From Saonia flava (GTDB lineage: Bacteria; Bacteroidota; Bacteroidia; Flavobacteriales; Flavobacteriaceae): a DNA stretch of 64,000 nucleotides. The stretch spans positions 372,001 to 436,000 of the forward strand of contig NZ_JAATJJ010000001.1 of NCBI RefSeq assembly GCF_011927795.1, written 5' to 3'. Below, one piece after another: positions 26,005 through 34,471 of the stretch. A program made the translations under genes and the position numbers. Each line of letters begins with the position of its first letter. Positions within the stretch are counted from its first letter, which is position 1. The notes beneath the pieces were generated by a model. The model was given only the letters and a program-made list of their open reading frames with translations, did no database searches and was not told the DNA's origin.

Positions 26005-27225
26005 CTAACTATTTATAGCTTCAACAGGTTTTAACTTCATCACTTTATAACCTGGATAAAAGGCCAATAGCGTAGATAATATTAAAACGATTAAAGTTTG
26101 GGTAATAAAAATTTTCTCGTGGCTAGAAAAGTATATGATCGATTCTATACCATAATCTTCGTATACTTCTTTTAAATCTCCTGTTAAATGAATTGGGTAT
26201 ACGGTAAACCATTTTACGACTAACATTCCTCCTATAATACCCGTAAAACAACCTAATAAGGAAATCATAATGGACTCTAATAACAACACAAAGGCCAGTA
26301 ATCTTTTTTTCATACCAATGGCAATCAAGATTCCCAGTTCGTGTTTTCTTTCAAAAACCATCATTAATAAGGTGCCAAACAATCCAAAGGAAATAATGAA
26401 ATACAAGATTCCGATAATAATATAATGCCCTGTACTGTCTGCCTCTATAAATTGGTCCATTTCAGGCATCATTTCTTTCCAACTCATTACTTCATAAGCT
26501 TCAGAAGCTATAGACCCTTGTAAAGAGTGTTTTAATTTTTTTAAATTAGTTGCCTTATCCAACATCACCGAAACTGATGTTAAACGATTCTCTGCTCCGT
26601 GCATGTACTGTGATTGCTGTATGGGCATATACACCACATTGTTATTTAATTCTAGCGCACCGAGTTTAATAAGACCTTTTACCCTAAATTTGGCCGCAGC
26701 ACTACTGGCATGATAACCTTGGCCCAACAACACCAACGTGTCATTTACTTTTAGTTTTAATTGTGAGGCCAGCCCTTCCCCTAAAACAACCGCATTGTCG
26801 TTAACACTTTCAATGTACTCGCCATCTACTATTTTTTCGTGAAGATTATTAACTTCTCTTTCTTTAATGGGATCTATTCCTAAAACCAAAACACCTTTGG
26901 TTTTATCTGCCCAAGATGCCAATGCAAATGTTTGTAAACGAGGCATAATATGAGTAACCTCTGGATTTTTAAGCAATTCTTGATGTAATTTATCGTCTTC
27001 CTCGAAAGTATTATCTATAGATTGCTCGTCCCAATAGCCTTTTTTGTGGATTTGTAGATACCCAGAAGAATAACTCACCACATTATGAATCATGTTATCG
27101 TAAACACCATCGGTCAAAGAACGAAAGACGATTGCCAATAGCACAGCAAAAAACACTGAAGTTGCCGTTATAATGGTTCTACGCTTATTGCGCCATATAT
27201 TTAACCATGCTAATTTTAGTAACAT
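26005..27225 (-). CDS. FtsX/MacB-type ABC permease
   Basis: It has the same architecture as the 24785 permease: N-terminal helix IITATSVFFAVLLAIVFRSLT, periplasmic domain to about residue 280, and three helices with FERKHELGILIAIGMKKRLLAFVLLLES. The ending YPGYKVMKLKPVEAI is the family's usual cytoplasmic tail. It is separated from its partner by 2 bp. Together with the LolA-like gene upstream this resembles a lipoprotein- or lipid-release machine. Confidence 0.92.
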   Translation of the reverse strand: MLLKLAWLNIWRNKRRTIITATSVFFAVLLAIVFRSLTDGVYDNMIHNVVSYSSGYLQIHKKGYWDEQSIDNTFEEDDKLHQELLKNPEVTHIMPRLQTFALASWADKTKGVLVLGIDPIKEREVNNLHEKIVDGEYIESVNDNAVVLGEGLASQLKLKVNDTLVLLGQGYHASSAAAKFRVKGLIKLGALELNNNVVYMPIQQSQYMHGAENRLTSVSVMLDKATNLKKLKHSLQGSIASEAYEVMSWKEMMPEMDQFIEADSTGHYIIIGILYFIISFGLFGTLLMMVFERKHELGILIAIGMKKRLLAFVLLLESIMISLLGCFTGIIGGMLVVKWFTVYPIHLTGDLKEVYEDYGIESIIYFSSHEKIFITQTLIVLILSTLLAFYPGYKVMKLKPVEAINS

Positions 27226-27286
27226 TATTAAAAGAGATTGGTTACATCTATTATTTAGCAGTTTAATTCTGCGTTATTGTTTCTAT

Positions 27287-28003
27287 TTACCCCAAATTCA
27301 CATTAAACATATAGCCCACTAAAGCGGTCAATCCCATTGCAGTTGTACCCCAAAATGTAATTCTTAAGATTGCTTTCCAAATATTGGAACCTCCTGTTTT
27401 TGCCGCTAAAGCCCCTAAAAGTATAAGAAAGAACAGGGCAAAACCATATAGAGAGTACTCCATACTTTCTAATGGAAGAAATAAGGTCACCAAAAATGGC
27501 AACAACCCTCCTATTGTAAATGCTGACCCAGAAGCAAATGCGGCCTGGATAGGTTTCGCTTGACTGATTTCATTTATTCCCAGCTCATCCCTAATATGTG
27601 CTCCCAAAGCATCTGTTTCTGTAAGTTCTTTTGCAACTACCATTGCAGTTTCTTTTTTAAGCCCCCTTTTTTCGTAAATCTGTGCCAATCGCTGTAATTC
27701 AATTTCTGGCATTTCTTTTAACTCCACTATTTCTCTTTCAATATCGGCCTTTTCCACATCAGTTTGCGAACTAACAGAAACGTATTCACCAGCTGCCATG
27801 GATAATGCACCGGCTACCAAACCAGCCAAAGTGGCTAAAATAATTGGCTCTCTTAAATTGCTTGCCGCAGCAACACCAATTGCAAGACTTGCAGTTGATA
27901 AAATTCCATCATTTGCCCCCAAAACTGCTGCTCGTAGCCAATTGCTTCTTTGAATATAATGCGGATCCAAATAATTATCTAATTCATCTATTTTTTCTGT
28001 CAT
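27287..28003 (-). CDS. VIT1/CCC1-family metal (Fe/Mn) transporter
   Basis: The 238 residues start with HYIQRSNWLRAAVLGANDGILSTASLAIGVA, the family's first-helix signature. Next come MAAGEYVSVSSQTDVEKADIEREI and the cytoplasmic metal-binding helix region (EIELQRLAQIYEKRGLKKETAMVVAKELTE), then three more TM segments. VIT1/CCC1 proteins move Fe2+ or Mn2+ out of the cytosol. Its presence between a LolA-like gene and ABC permeases is unusual. The gap to the permease is 61 bp, so the genes are probably co-transcribed. Confidence 0.92.
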   Translation of the reverse strand: MTEKIDELDNYLDPHYIQRSNWLRAAVLGANDGILSTASLAIGVAAASNLREPIILATLAGLVAGALSMAAGEYVSVSSQTDVEKADIEREIVELKEMPEIELQRLAQIYEKRGLKKETAMVVAKELTETDALGAHIRDELGINEISQAKPIQAAFASGSAFTIGGLLPFLVTLFLPLESMEYSLYGFALFFLILLGALAAKTGGSNIWKAILRITFWGTTAMGLTALVGYMFNVNLG

Positions 28004-28034
28004 CTATTCTATTTGGTTTATTTTATACGTTGTA

Positions 28035-28805
28035 TTATTTTAATTGTTTCATGTTTCTTGTCGTAAAGAAATTATCGTTAATAGGTCTATCAAATTCAAT
28101 ATCATTGTAAATGATTACCGTACTATTTCCCTCTTTGTCAACAGGAAACATTTCAATTTTAGATGTTATTTTTCTGCCACCTACTTCCTTTACGTCACTT
28201 GAATTCATGATGTTTACCAGTTCGCCATCCTCATCGTAGAATTCGGCTTTTAACTGTAAAAAATCAGTGGAATCAATCCAAACCACTACTTTTTCCCATA
28301 CAATTGCTGCGGATTGTTTTGGTATCATTTCAATTTTATAACAGTTTTTTTCTAAAATGGATTCTTCCCCCAATATTTTATGGTCATAATCAGAAACAGA
28401 AGAGGCTTCTTTCACTAAATCATCATTGGTAAAATCTGTTCCCATCCAACTTTGGGACATCATAGAAGGTGGCAATTTAATGTTTCGCTCAATGGCAGGT
28501 ATCCAGTTCCAAACCTCTTTTATTCGCTTTAAAAACACGGTTCCTTTTTCTCTGGCCGGACCGGTAACCAATATCATTGAATAATCATCACCTTTGGTCC
28601 AGGCTTTCATATTCATTTCTCTGTTCCATGTAGGCCTGATTATTTTTATGGTTATGTTTGCCAATGACGTTTTACCTCGCATATTATCGTCAGCTTTCCT
28701 TACAATCTCTTTTGCTGAAAGGCTGTGTTGGGAGTACATTAAAGTAAATGGCAGTATGCAAATAGCAATGCCAATAATAAATCGCACCAATTGTCCTTTA
28801 TTCAT
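28035..28805 (-). CDS. LolA-like outer-membrane lipoprotein-sorting family protein (PF17131 type)
   Basis: A signal peptide (IIGIAICILPFTLMYSQ) is followed by SAKEIVRKADDNMRGKTSLANITIKI. The family signatures WNREMNMKAWTKG, GPAREKGTVFLKRIKEVWNWIPAIERNIKLPPSMM and WMGTDFTNDDLV complete the match. The fold is the half-open barrel that carries acyl chains through the periplasm. Such proteins commonly accompany MMPL or FtsX-type permeases and an outer-membrane barrel, as here. It is the first gene of the operon that runs down to 22928. Confidence 0.9.
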   Translation of the reverse strand: MNKGQLVRFIIGIAICILPFTLMYSQHSLSAKEIVRKADDNMRGKTSLANITIKIIRPTWNREMNMKAWTKGDDYSMILVTGPAREKGTVFLKRIKEVWNWIPAIERNIKLPPSMMSQSWMGTDFTNDDLVKEASSVSDYDHKILGEESILEKNCYKIEMIPKQSAAIVWEKVVVWIDSTDFLQLKAEFYDEDGELVNIMNSSDVKEVGGRKITSKIEMFPVDKEGNSTVIIYNDIEFDRPINDNFFTTRNMKQLK

Positions 28806-28807
28806 AA

Positions 28808-28825
28808 GGTCAAAGTTAATTGACC
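28808..28825 (-). promoter_or_regulatory. inverted repeat GGTCAA-N6-TTGACC with TAACTTTG -7-like box
   Basis: The repeat lies 2-20 nt before the ATG at 28805 and contains TAACTTTG (28818-28811), a perfect TAnnTTTG. No matching TTG was found at the -33 distance, so the promoter call is weak. The inverted repeat could be an operator for the export operon. Confidence 0.3.
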
Positions 28826-28900
28826 CTAAACTGAAAAAACATGATGATTGTCACTTAAAGAGAATACTAATTAAATAGTAGGTTTACTAACAAATCATAA

Positions 28901-28936
28901 CCATTTCACACCCATTGCACTACTCTACCAGTAATG
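28901..28936. repeat. intergenic repeat family, first block only
   Basis: CCATTTCACACCCATTGCAC then TACTCTACC aligns with CCATTCCATACACATTGCAC then TCCCTCC at 3026. No core follows. Confidence 0.35.
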
Positions 28937-29005
28937 AAAAAAGTATTCTACTAAATTTAGCACCAAAACTTTTTGATGTCCAATGACTTAAATTTATTTT
29001 ATGGT

Positions 29006-29185
29006 TTATTGTTTGGGCCTTAGATTCTCAATAACCTGGGCATCTACCCAAAATATATCTACATTTTCGTAGTTGTCCGTACCCATGTTCCTATTAAAGA
29101 AAAGGTATTTGCCATCCGGCGTTACACTTGCTGCAGCCTCCCGTGCTTCTGTATTTATATTATTTCCCAAGTTAATCGCCGTGCC
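29006..29185 (-). pseudogene. truncated copy of the PD40 lipoprotein gene (C-terminal 59 codons)
   Basis: The frame encodes GTAINLGNNINTEAREAAAS, VTPDGKYLFFNRNMGTDNYE and NVDIFWVDAQVIENLRPKQ. It aligns end to end with the last ~60 residues of the gene at 3957-4868 (NVDIFWVDATIIEALRPKDTNQ). A stop precedes the first matching residue and there is no start codon. The homology begins within 20 bp of the stop codon of the next gene (29203), which marks a recombination or deletion junction. Confidence 0.8.
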
Positions 29186-29202
29186 CTAAAGAACATAGAG
29201 AG

Positions 29203-30333
29203 TCAAATTTTATTTTTTGCTTCGCTTAGGCCCTGCTTCATTTCTGCATCCAAGTCTGAATTGGGGTACTTTTTAATACCTAATTCAAAAAACTTGATCG
29301 CATTTTTATAATCTTTATGTTTTAAATAAAACTGTCCAAACCTGTTTTTCCAATATGCAGAATCATATCTCCTAGTGGTTAAAACATCTTTAAACTCTTC
29401 CATGAAAAAACTAAAATATTCGAAATCATTCCTGTTCCAAGCTAACCAAATTAAGGCGTTTTTTGTGCCTTCATCTATACTTCCATCACCACCAAATCTT
29501 TTTGCTCTTTCTTTAAAATAAGTAGTCAGATAATCTATTCCGCCCATATCAATGTAGTGTTGTATGCTTTCAAAAACAGGCGAATCATAATTATGGTAAT
29601 AGTATTTTAGTCCCTTAAAAAGAGCTAAATGTGCTAAGGTTTCATGAACTTCTTCATTAAATAACTCATATTTCCAAATAAGATTCTTAGGGTTGTTATT
29701 TTTTAAAATCTCATGAAACGCATCCGTTGAACTTATATAATAAATATCCTTTCTGGAGTTTGCCATAAATAGATACATATTCTTGTCCGAAGTAAATCCT
29801 TTCACCAAATCTTCAGAAGCATAACCCCCATTTGTTATTATGGCTCCAGAATAAAATTCTTTCTCTTTTAAAATCAATTCACTTATATAGTAGGCCGCTG
29901 CTTCCCAACCAAAAATTACTCGTTCTTTGGTTGTTCTATAATTGGAATCTATATATTGTGTTACTTCATTTTTTAAAAAATTGGTGAATTTTCCTTTTTC
30001 ATCATCAAATAATGTTCTTCTTAAGGGGTTACTATTATGTATACCTACAACAATCATTTCTGGAATTGCACCTGGAGTACGCAATGCCTTTTGAACTGCT
30101 ACTCCACTTAAGAAATACCATTGCCCATCCAGGATATATAAAACGGGATAGGACTTTTTAGAATTTTCATAATTTTCCGGGACATAGATTTGAATTGTTC
30201 TATTTTGATTTAATATTGAAGATTTAATAGTATGGTTAATACCTATTGTAATTTTGGAGTTCTCTTCTTGTGCTAAAACGCCTAAACCAAAAAAGCAGCT
30301 GGCGACCAGAAAGATTATTTGCTTCATGTTCAA
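29203..30333 (-). CDS. exported esterase-fold (Esterase_PHB/IroE-type) protein without the catalytic serine
   Basis: Signal peptide to about residue 21 (GLGVLAQEE). The body matches alpha/beta-hydrolase esterases: YPVLYILDGQWYFLSGVAV, EMIVVGIHNSNPLRRTLF and FLKNEVTQYIDSNYRTTKERVIFGWEAAAYY. The last segment is where GxSxGG should be; here it reads G142-W-E144-A-A, so Ser is replaced by Glu. The C-terminal ~100 residues carry a TPR-like pair (WKNRFGQFYLKHKDYKNAIKFFELGIKKYPN). Expected role is binding or a divergent activity rather than classical serine esterolysis. It stands alone, next to the PD40 remnant. Confidence 0.75.
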   Translation of the reverse strand: MNMKQIIFLVASCFFGLGVLAQEENSKITIGINHTIKSSILNQNRTIQIYVPENYENSKKSYPVLYILDGQWYFLSGVAVQKALRTPGAIPEMIVVGIHNSNPLRRTLFDDEKGKFTNFLKNEVTQYIDSNYRTTKERVIFGWEAAAYYISELILKEKEFYSGAIITNGGYASEDLVKGFTSDKNMYLFMANSRKDIYYISSTDAFHEILKNNNPKNLIWKYELFNEEVHETLAHLALFKGLKYYYHNYDSPVFESIQHYIDMGGIDYLTTYFKERAKRFGGDGSIDEGTKNALIWLAWNRNDFEYFSFFMEEFKDVLTTRRYDSAYWKNRFGQFYLKHKDYKNAIKFFELGIKKYPNSDLDAEMKQGLSEAKNKI

Positions 30334-30415
30334 TAGTAAAATTCAATTGTTAGCATTAAAAATATAAACTTGAAACTTCAAATAAGACAATTAAACTTTT
30401 TTACAATTTATTTAA

Positions 30416-30727
30416 CTATTCCTCTACTTTTGAACTTCCTCCATTGCCACTATCCTGCCGTTCCTTAAAATAGAATCCGATGATAAACCCCAAAGGACCC
30501 GATAGTATCGAGGAGACCGTAGTCAACAGGTCTTTATAATCATTGGTCTCAAAATCATCGGTGGCATACCCAATAATGAAGGTGACGAATATGACACAGA
30601 AAAAAAGCACTACAAAAACCATGGCCAATACTCCCCTATTCTTTTCCCGCTTTTCATCCGCACCTTGTTTTATTACAATGTTTTCCAAGCGCTGTCCTAA
30701 ATTGGTTAAAATGTTGTCCGTACTCAT
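30416..30727 (-). CDS. small two-TM membrane protein
   Basis: The 103 residues have two hydrophobic segments (VLAMVFVVLFFCVIFVTFIIGY and SSILSGPLGFIIGFYF), a basic N-terminal cytoplasmic region and an acidic tail (KVEE). The second helix with GPLGFIIGFYFKERQ resembles small phage-holin-like or TMEM-type proteins; no family is assigned. It is the last gene of the patatin/FAD-oxidase cluster, 2 bp after the 63-residue gene. Confidence 0.7.
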   Translation of the reverse strand: MSTDNILTNLGQRLENIVIKQGADEKREKNRGVLAMVFVVLFFCVIFVTFIIGYATDDFETNDYKDLLTTVSSILSGPLGFIIGFYFKERQDSGNGGSSKVEE

Positions 30728-30729
30728 GT

Positions 30730-30921
30730 TTATTTTTTTTGGATTTTATAGGTGGGATACTCACGTTCCAATTCCCTTTTTAGGGTGGCTTCCATTCCAT
30801 CGATTTCTTTCTCGTCCGGGGTTACTAGGTCTTTGTCTTTATTGAGTTCTATAATCCGTTCCAATATTTTCTTGGTCAGTTTTAACTCATATTCCAGTTC
30901 TAATCTTGATTTTTTCAACAT
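30730..30921 (-). CDS. 63-residue charged helical protein
   Basis: MLKKSRLELEYELKLTKKIL continues as one long Lys/Glu-rich amphipathic helix and ends YPTYKIQKK. It lies 2 bp before the small membrane-protein gene and 21 bp after the FAD oxidase, so it is very likely translated from the same message. It may be an assembly partner; function unknown. Confidence 0.6.
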   Translation of the reverse strand: MLKKSRLELEYELKLTKKILERIIELNKDKDLVTPDEKEIDGMEATLKRELEREYPTYKIQKK

Positions 30922-30942
30922 GTTTTAGGGTTTATGGGGTTA

Positions 30943-32541
30943 CTACAATAGAGACTGAATCAGTTGTGGGTCACTAGGTTCCTTTTTGTCCAGTTTAACT
31001 TCCTTTAAAAAGGCATTGGAAAACAGGGTCTGCATATCGCCCGATAACAAGGAACAGCGGTATTTTCTCCAGGTGGTGGCGTCTGCACCATACATATGGT
31101 CCACCAATCCCGAGAACTTCCAATCTGCATTTTTGCCCCAGTGCAGTGTAAAGGGAATGTTGGCCTGTTGTAGGGCCTCAATCATTTTTTTGGATAGGTC
31201 ATTAAGTGTGATCAAATTCTTTTTTTCGTTCCAGCGCACCCCATCTATCTCTATCATACAGGTAGTGGGAAAACGGGCAAAGGATAAGGTGGCATCCGAC
31301 TTTTTAATAAATCGCATTGCAAAAATCCCGGGTACGGGACCTTCATCTATACTAACCTTGGATAGAATTTTTAAAGCTTTTTCCGCATCCGTATGGCTCA
31401 CCCCAAAGGAAATGGCAAAAGCAGGGCCTTGGTACGGGGCATCCCAAAAAGTTTCCGCCAAGGTGCCCGTGGAAACTTCATCAACCGTAGGTAAAATGGA
31501 GTTTTTAAGCAAATTAATAAAGACCGGAATGCTTGCTGGTATGCCAGACCCTATTTGCACCACCAGATTGATTAAATCCCTATAGAGCGATTTCTTAATC
31601 ACAGGAAAAGGGTCTGGATAGTTTAATTTATAGGGTTTCTTGTACATAAATTCTACCACATACTTTCCGTTATCCTTATACTGATTTACAAAAACCTTAA
31701 AATGATAGGGAATATTGGCCTCCCCATTGCCCTTTACCTCTTCGGGAATTCCATCAAAAGTTTTAAAATTTTGTTGTTGCGCCAGCTCTATGGCTTTGTC
31801 CTTTTTTAGTTCTTTTACGTACCTTTTTAACAGGAACAGGTTCTGGGCCTCTATTACCACTCCATGGATAAATCCAAAAGAGCCCAACCCCACCAGCGCA
31901 GCATTAAAGAGCCCATCATTTCGAATGACCCTAGACCTAAGTTTTTGTACAAAAACATCGTTTAAGGCGGGTTTAGAATGCCTTTCCAAATACACAATAT
32001 CCCCAGGATTGGGACCAATTATAAGGTTTAGCCCCACAACATAATCCTGTACGGAACCTACATTGATTGCAGACCCATGTACTCCCGTAGAAATACAGCC
32101 CGCAATGGTTTGTCCGTTACTGGCACCCGAGGCCTTTAGGGATTTCCCATGTCCCGCTAATTTCTCAGAAATTTCTTTTACCACATTGCCACACTGAAAA
32201 AGGAACAAATTCTCTGCCTGATACCCTGAAAGTGCATGCAAATCTTGGTTTCTAAACGAGAAATAGGTGTTCATATGCGCATTAAAGTGCATACGTTCTT
32301 TTTGGTGCGCTATCTTGGACATGGACCAAGCTGAACCATACGCCCTAAAACCCTCATTTTTGTTCTTTGCCTCTGTAATGAGGCTTTGTATTTCCTGTGC
32401 CGCATCATTGTAACGGTCCAAATCTGAGGGCATCAATGCAGGCGACTCCAACTTGGTTTTGTACAATAGCTTTAGAGGGAAAGGCCCATTGTTATGGAGC
32501 GTATCCCATTCTGTTAAGGTAAGTTTTGTTGTTTTGGCCAT
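30943..32541 (-). CDS. FAD-binding (VAO/PCMH-fold) oxidoreductase, cholesterol/aldono-lactone oxidase-like
   Basis: The 532 residues contain a FAD_binding_4 domain at about 40-240: FRAYGSAWSMS, CGNVVKEISEKLAGHGKSLKASGASNGQTIAGCISTGVHGSA. The Ser-Thr-Gly-x-His-Gly motif is the pyrophosphate loop. The C-terminal substrate domain holds FPTTCMIEIDGVRW and IPFTLHWGKNADW. No signal peptide is visible. Relatives oxidise sterols, polyols or aldonolactones with O2. The neighbouring patatin-like gene suggests a lipid-derived substrate, but this is inference. Gap to the lipoprotein gene upstream is 11 bp. Confidence 0.85.
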   Translation of the reverse strand: MAKTTKLTLTEWDTLHNNGPFPLKLLYKTKLESPALMPSDLDRYNDAAQEIQSLITEAKNKNEGFRAYGSAWSMSKIAHQKERMHFNAHMNTYFSFRNQDLHALSGYQAENLFLFQCGNVVKEISEKLAGHGKSLKASGASNGQTIAGCISTGVHGSAINVGSVQDYVVGLNLIIGPNPGDIVYLERHSKPALNDVFVQKLRSRVIRNDGLFNAALVGLGSFGFIHGVVIEAQNLFLLKRYVKELKKDKAIELAQQQNFKTFDGIPEEVKGNGEANIPYHFKVFVNQYKDNGKYVVEFMYKKPYKLNYPDPFPVIKKSLYRDLINLVVQIGSGIPASIPVFINLLKNSILPTVDEVSTGTLAETFWDAPYQGPAFAISFGVSHTDAEKALKILSKVSIDEGPVPGIFAMRFIKKSDATLSFARFPTTCMIEIDGVRWNEKKNLITLNDLSKKMIEALQQANIPFTLHWGKNADWKFSGLVDHMYGADATTWRKYRCSLLSGDMQTLFSNAFLKEVKLDKKEPSDPQLIQSLL

Positions 32542-32552
32542 TTTACTGGGTT

Positions 32553-32909
32553 TTAATCTTTCATGCAGACATACTTAATTTTCACTTTTCGCTTACGGCC
32601 AAAAGTAACCGCGCTCAACAATAGGGCTCCGAAGGTATTTCTATACTCTACGGTGTGCAGTTTGCCCGAAGGACATAAATCTGTTGACTTAATGAGATAG
32701 CTAAAGTCTTTGTCGGCTACCCCAATGGTAATCACAGTATCCAATTCTGTAACTTCATAGGGACGGTAATAATCGTCACGTACATGGGGAACGGCAGGCT
32801 CGGGCGTTCCTACGGTGCTTACTAGACGTACCGAGTAACAGGATTGAAACAAGAGCAGCACCAAAAACGCCAATACTAACAGAGGTATTAGGTATTTTTT
32901 AAACTTCAT
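32553..32909 (-). CDS. small hypothetical lipoprotein
   Basis: The 118 residues have a lipobox segment LVLLLFQSCYSVR (Cys 24), then a beta-rich body with VITIGVADKDFSYLIKSTDLCPSGKLHTVEYRN. Two further Cys occur near positions 88 and 115. No family recognised. It is followed after 11 bp by the FAD oxidase. A TACCCC palindrome lies 76-91 bp upstream. Confidence 0.65.
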   Translation of the reverse strand: MKFKKYLIPLLVLAFLVLLLFQSCYSVRLVSTVGTPEPAVPHVRDDYYRPYEVTELDTVITIGVADKDFSYLIKSTDLCPSGKLHTVEYRNTFGALLLSAVTFGRKRKVKIKYVCMKD

Positions 32910-32984
32910 ATAAATGGGTTTTGTGCCATATACCAGGGCATACAGCAGATTTTTATAATACTATATTGGGAGAACAGTGGAAAA

Positions 32985-33000
32985 ATACCCCTAGGGGCAT
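32985..33000. promoter_or_regulatory. near-perfect palindrome ATACCCCTAGGGGCAT
   Basis: The core CCCCTAGGGG is perfect, with one mismatch in the outer arms. It is 76-91 bp upstream of the lipoprotein start at 32909. The TACCCCT heptamer matches those at 1932 and 34730. A weak counterpart of the 23-bp shared element (AATACTTTTGGTTC) lies nearby at about 33037-33050. Confidence 0.4.
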
Positions 33001-33183
33001 TCTTACTAACTAAAAAATCGAGGGAGGGTACTACCTAATACTTTTGGTTCTAAAATACAACGTATCTTAATGTACGAGCATATATAATGTATATCTTGTA
33101 AGAAATAGTGTACGTTTGGTGCTTTTACTTATATTTATAGAACTGATATTGTGATGTTTATATATTTAAAATAATAATCTTAC

Positions 33184-34392
33184 CTAAATCCCCCAACTGG
33201 TCCATCTATCCATCCCATCCTGATACCATTTGTCCCCTTTGATAAAAAACAGATCGTTGTTTCTTTCTACCTTAAACTCTATGGGTTGGTTATAGAGTTG
33301 CCCATCCTTCCATGCCGTAAAGCAGTCCATCAAGGCAAGTACCTCTTCATCTTTGGTTAAATCCATGTCCATAGCATATAATTCTTTAACCAAAGGGATG
33401 ACCTCTTCTGCTGTTTGGGTATCAAAATGTATTAATGGGGATAACCTAATAATAGCATCGTTCGTTAGCTTGTCTGTTGTTGCTTTTAGGAACATCATGG
33501 CTATATAATTGGCCGTATCTGGCGGTTGGTACAATATGGTTTTCGCTTGATTTAATACGGTGGCAGAAAAAAACTTGGACTGGGGTTTTAGTTTAGAAAA
33601 GACCAGCTTTTTTCTTCGGTATTTTTGCGCTATCTGTTTCCATTTCCAAAACCTCTTTTTATCCTCCATGGACATTAAAGAATTACTGGTTCCAAGGGAA
33701 ATCATGCGTATATCCTTTAGGTCTACCCCTGTCTTATACGCTTCTATGATGCCTGCCAAGATGGGGTTGTTAAATCCACCAAGTGCGCCATCCCATAACT
33801 CGTAAAAAATTTCGCTTTCCTTGGCCAAAAATCTCGCAGGGAAATCAAAATACTGTACAGGTGCATTGGAGGAACCGTTAATGGCCTGTGTGAGCCTTAC
33901 CGAATCATAACCCGTATTGCCAGAGGTGTAGGACTTAAAAAATTTGGCGCGGTTATTCAACGCATCGTAGGTGCATACCGCAATTTTAAGGGATTCCTTC
34001 CCTATTTCTTTTGGCAGTTCCGCCATTTGGAACTTGTCTATTTTAGGAAATAGGCTCTCAAAGGCTTCTTTTTTCTTTTTGGAACTGTATTTTGGACCCA
34101 ACCCCAACCCTAATGTTCTTAGGTAGTCCACAGGAAAAAAGCGGTCACTAAAGGAGTTCTTGTGGAAAATCTTTTCTCTATTCTCCTTTTCTTTAAACAG
34201 GGCTATGGCTTCTTCTATAGTATAATCTTCAGCAAGAGCGGCTAAAACAATGCTCCCTCCAGAATTGGCAATGACCAAATCGAACTTTTTAAGAATATCA
34301 CGCCCCTTACTGTTCCCATACCGGTCTTTTAGGGTAAGTAGCTGTATAATGGCCCAACTCCCTCCCCCATCAAGTGATAAAATGTTGTACAT
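33184..34392 (-). CDS. patatin-like phospholipase-fold protein
   Basis: The 402 residues begin with LSLDGGGSWAIIQLL (glycine-rich oxyanion loop 8-11), and the nucleophile elbow is LVIANSGGSIVLAAL (Ser 44). The first residue of the usual GxSxG is Ala 42. The catalytic Asp is Asp 201 in WDGALGGFNNP. The residue after DGGG, normally Arg, is Ser-Trp here. So the dyad is intact but both signature loops are variant. No signal peptide is seen; the likely action is acyl-lipid hydrolysis on the cytoplasmic face. It precedes the lipoprotein/FAD oxidase genes by 274 bp. The 23-bp shared element lies in its promoter. Confidence 0.88.
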   Translation of the reverse strand: MYNILSLDGGGSWAIIQLLTLKDRYGNSKGRDILKKFDLVIANSGGSIVLAALAEDYTIEEAIALFKEKENREKIFHKNSFSDRFFPVDYLRTLGLGLGPKYSSKKKKEAFESLFPKIDKFQMAELPKEIGKESLKIAVCTYDALNNRAKFFKSYTSGNTGYDSVRLTQAINGSSNAPVQYFDFPARFLAKESEIFYELWDGALGGFNNPILAGIIEAYKTGVDLKDIRMISLGTSNSLMSMEDKKRFWKWKQIAQKYRRKKLVFSKLKPQSKFFSATVLNQAKTILYQPPDTANYIAMMFLKATTDKLTNDAIIRLSPLIHFDTQTAEEVIPLVKELYAMDMDLTKDEEVLALMDCFTAWKDGQLYNQPIEFKVERNNDLFFIKGDKWYQDGMDRWTSWGI

Positions 34393-34471
34393 GTTTTTAT
34401 TGGTTTACCTAGTTAAGACGAGCTTACTATGTTTTAAATTTTTGACCTTGTTCTACATGGGGGATTTAGAA

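Noticed and set aside
33184-34392. Patatin as a CBASS-type (CapV) antiphage effector
   Set aside because: No cyclic-nucleotide synthase, ubiquitin-like or JAB partner lies nearby; the neighbours are an oxidase, lipoproteins and an envelope two-component system.
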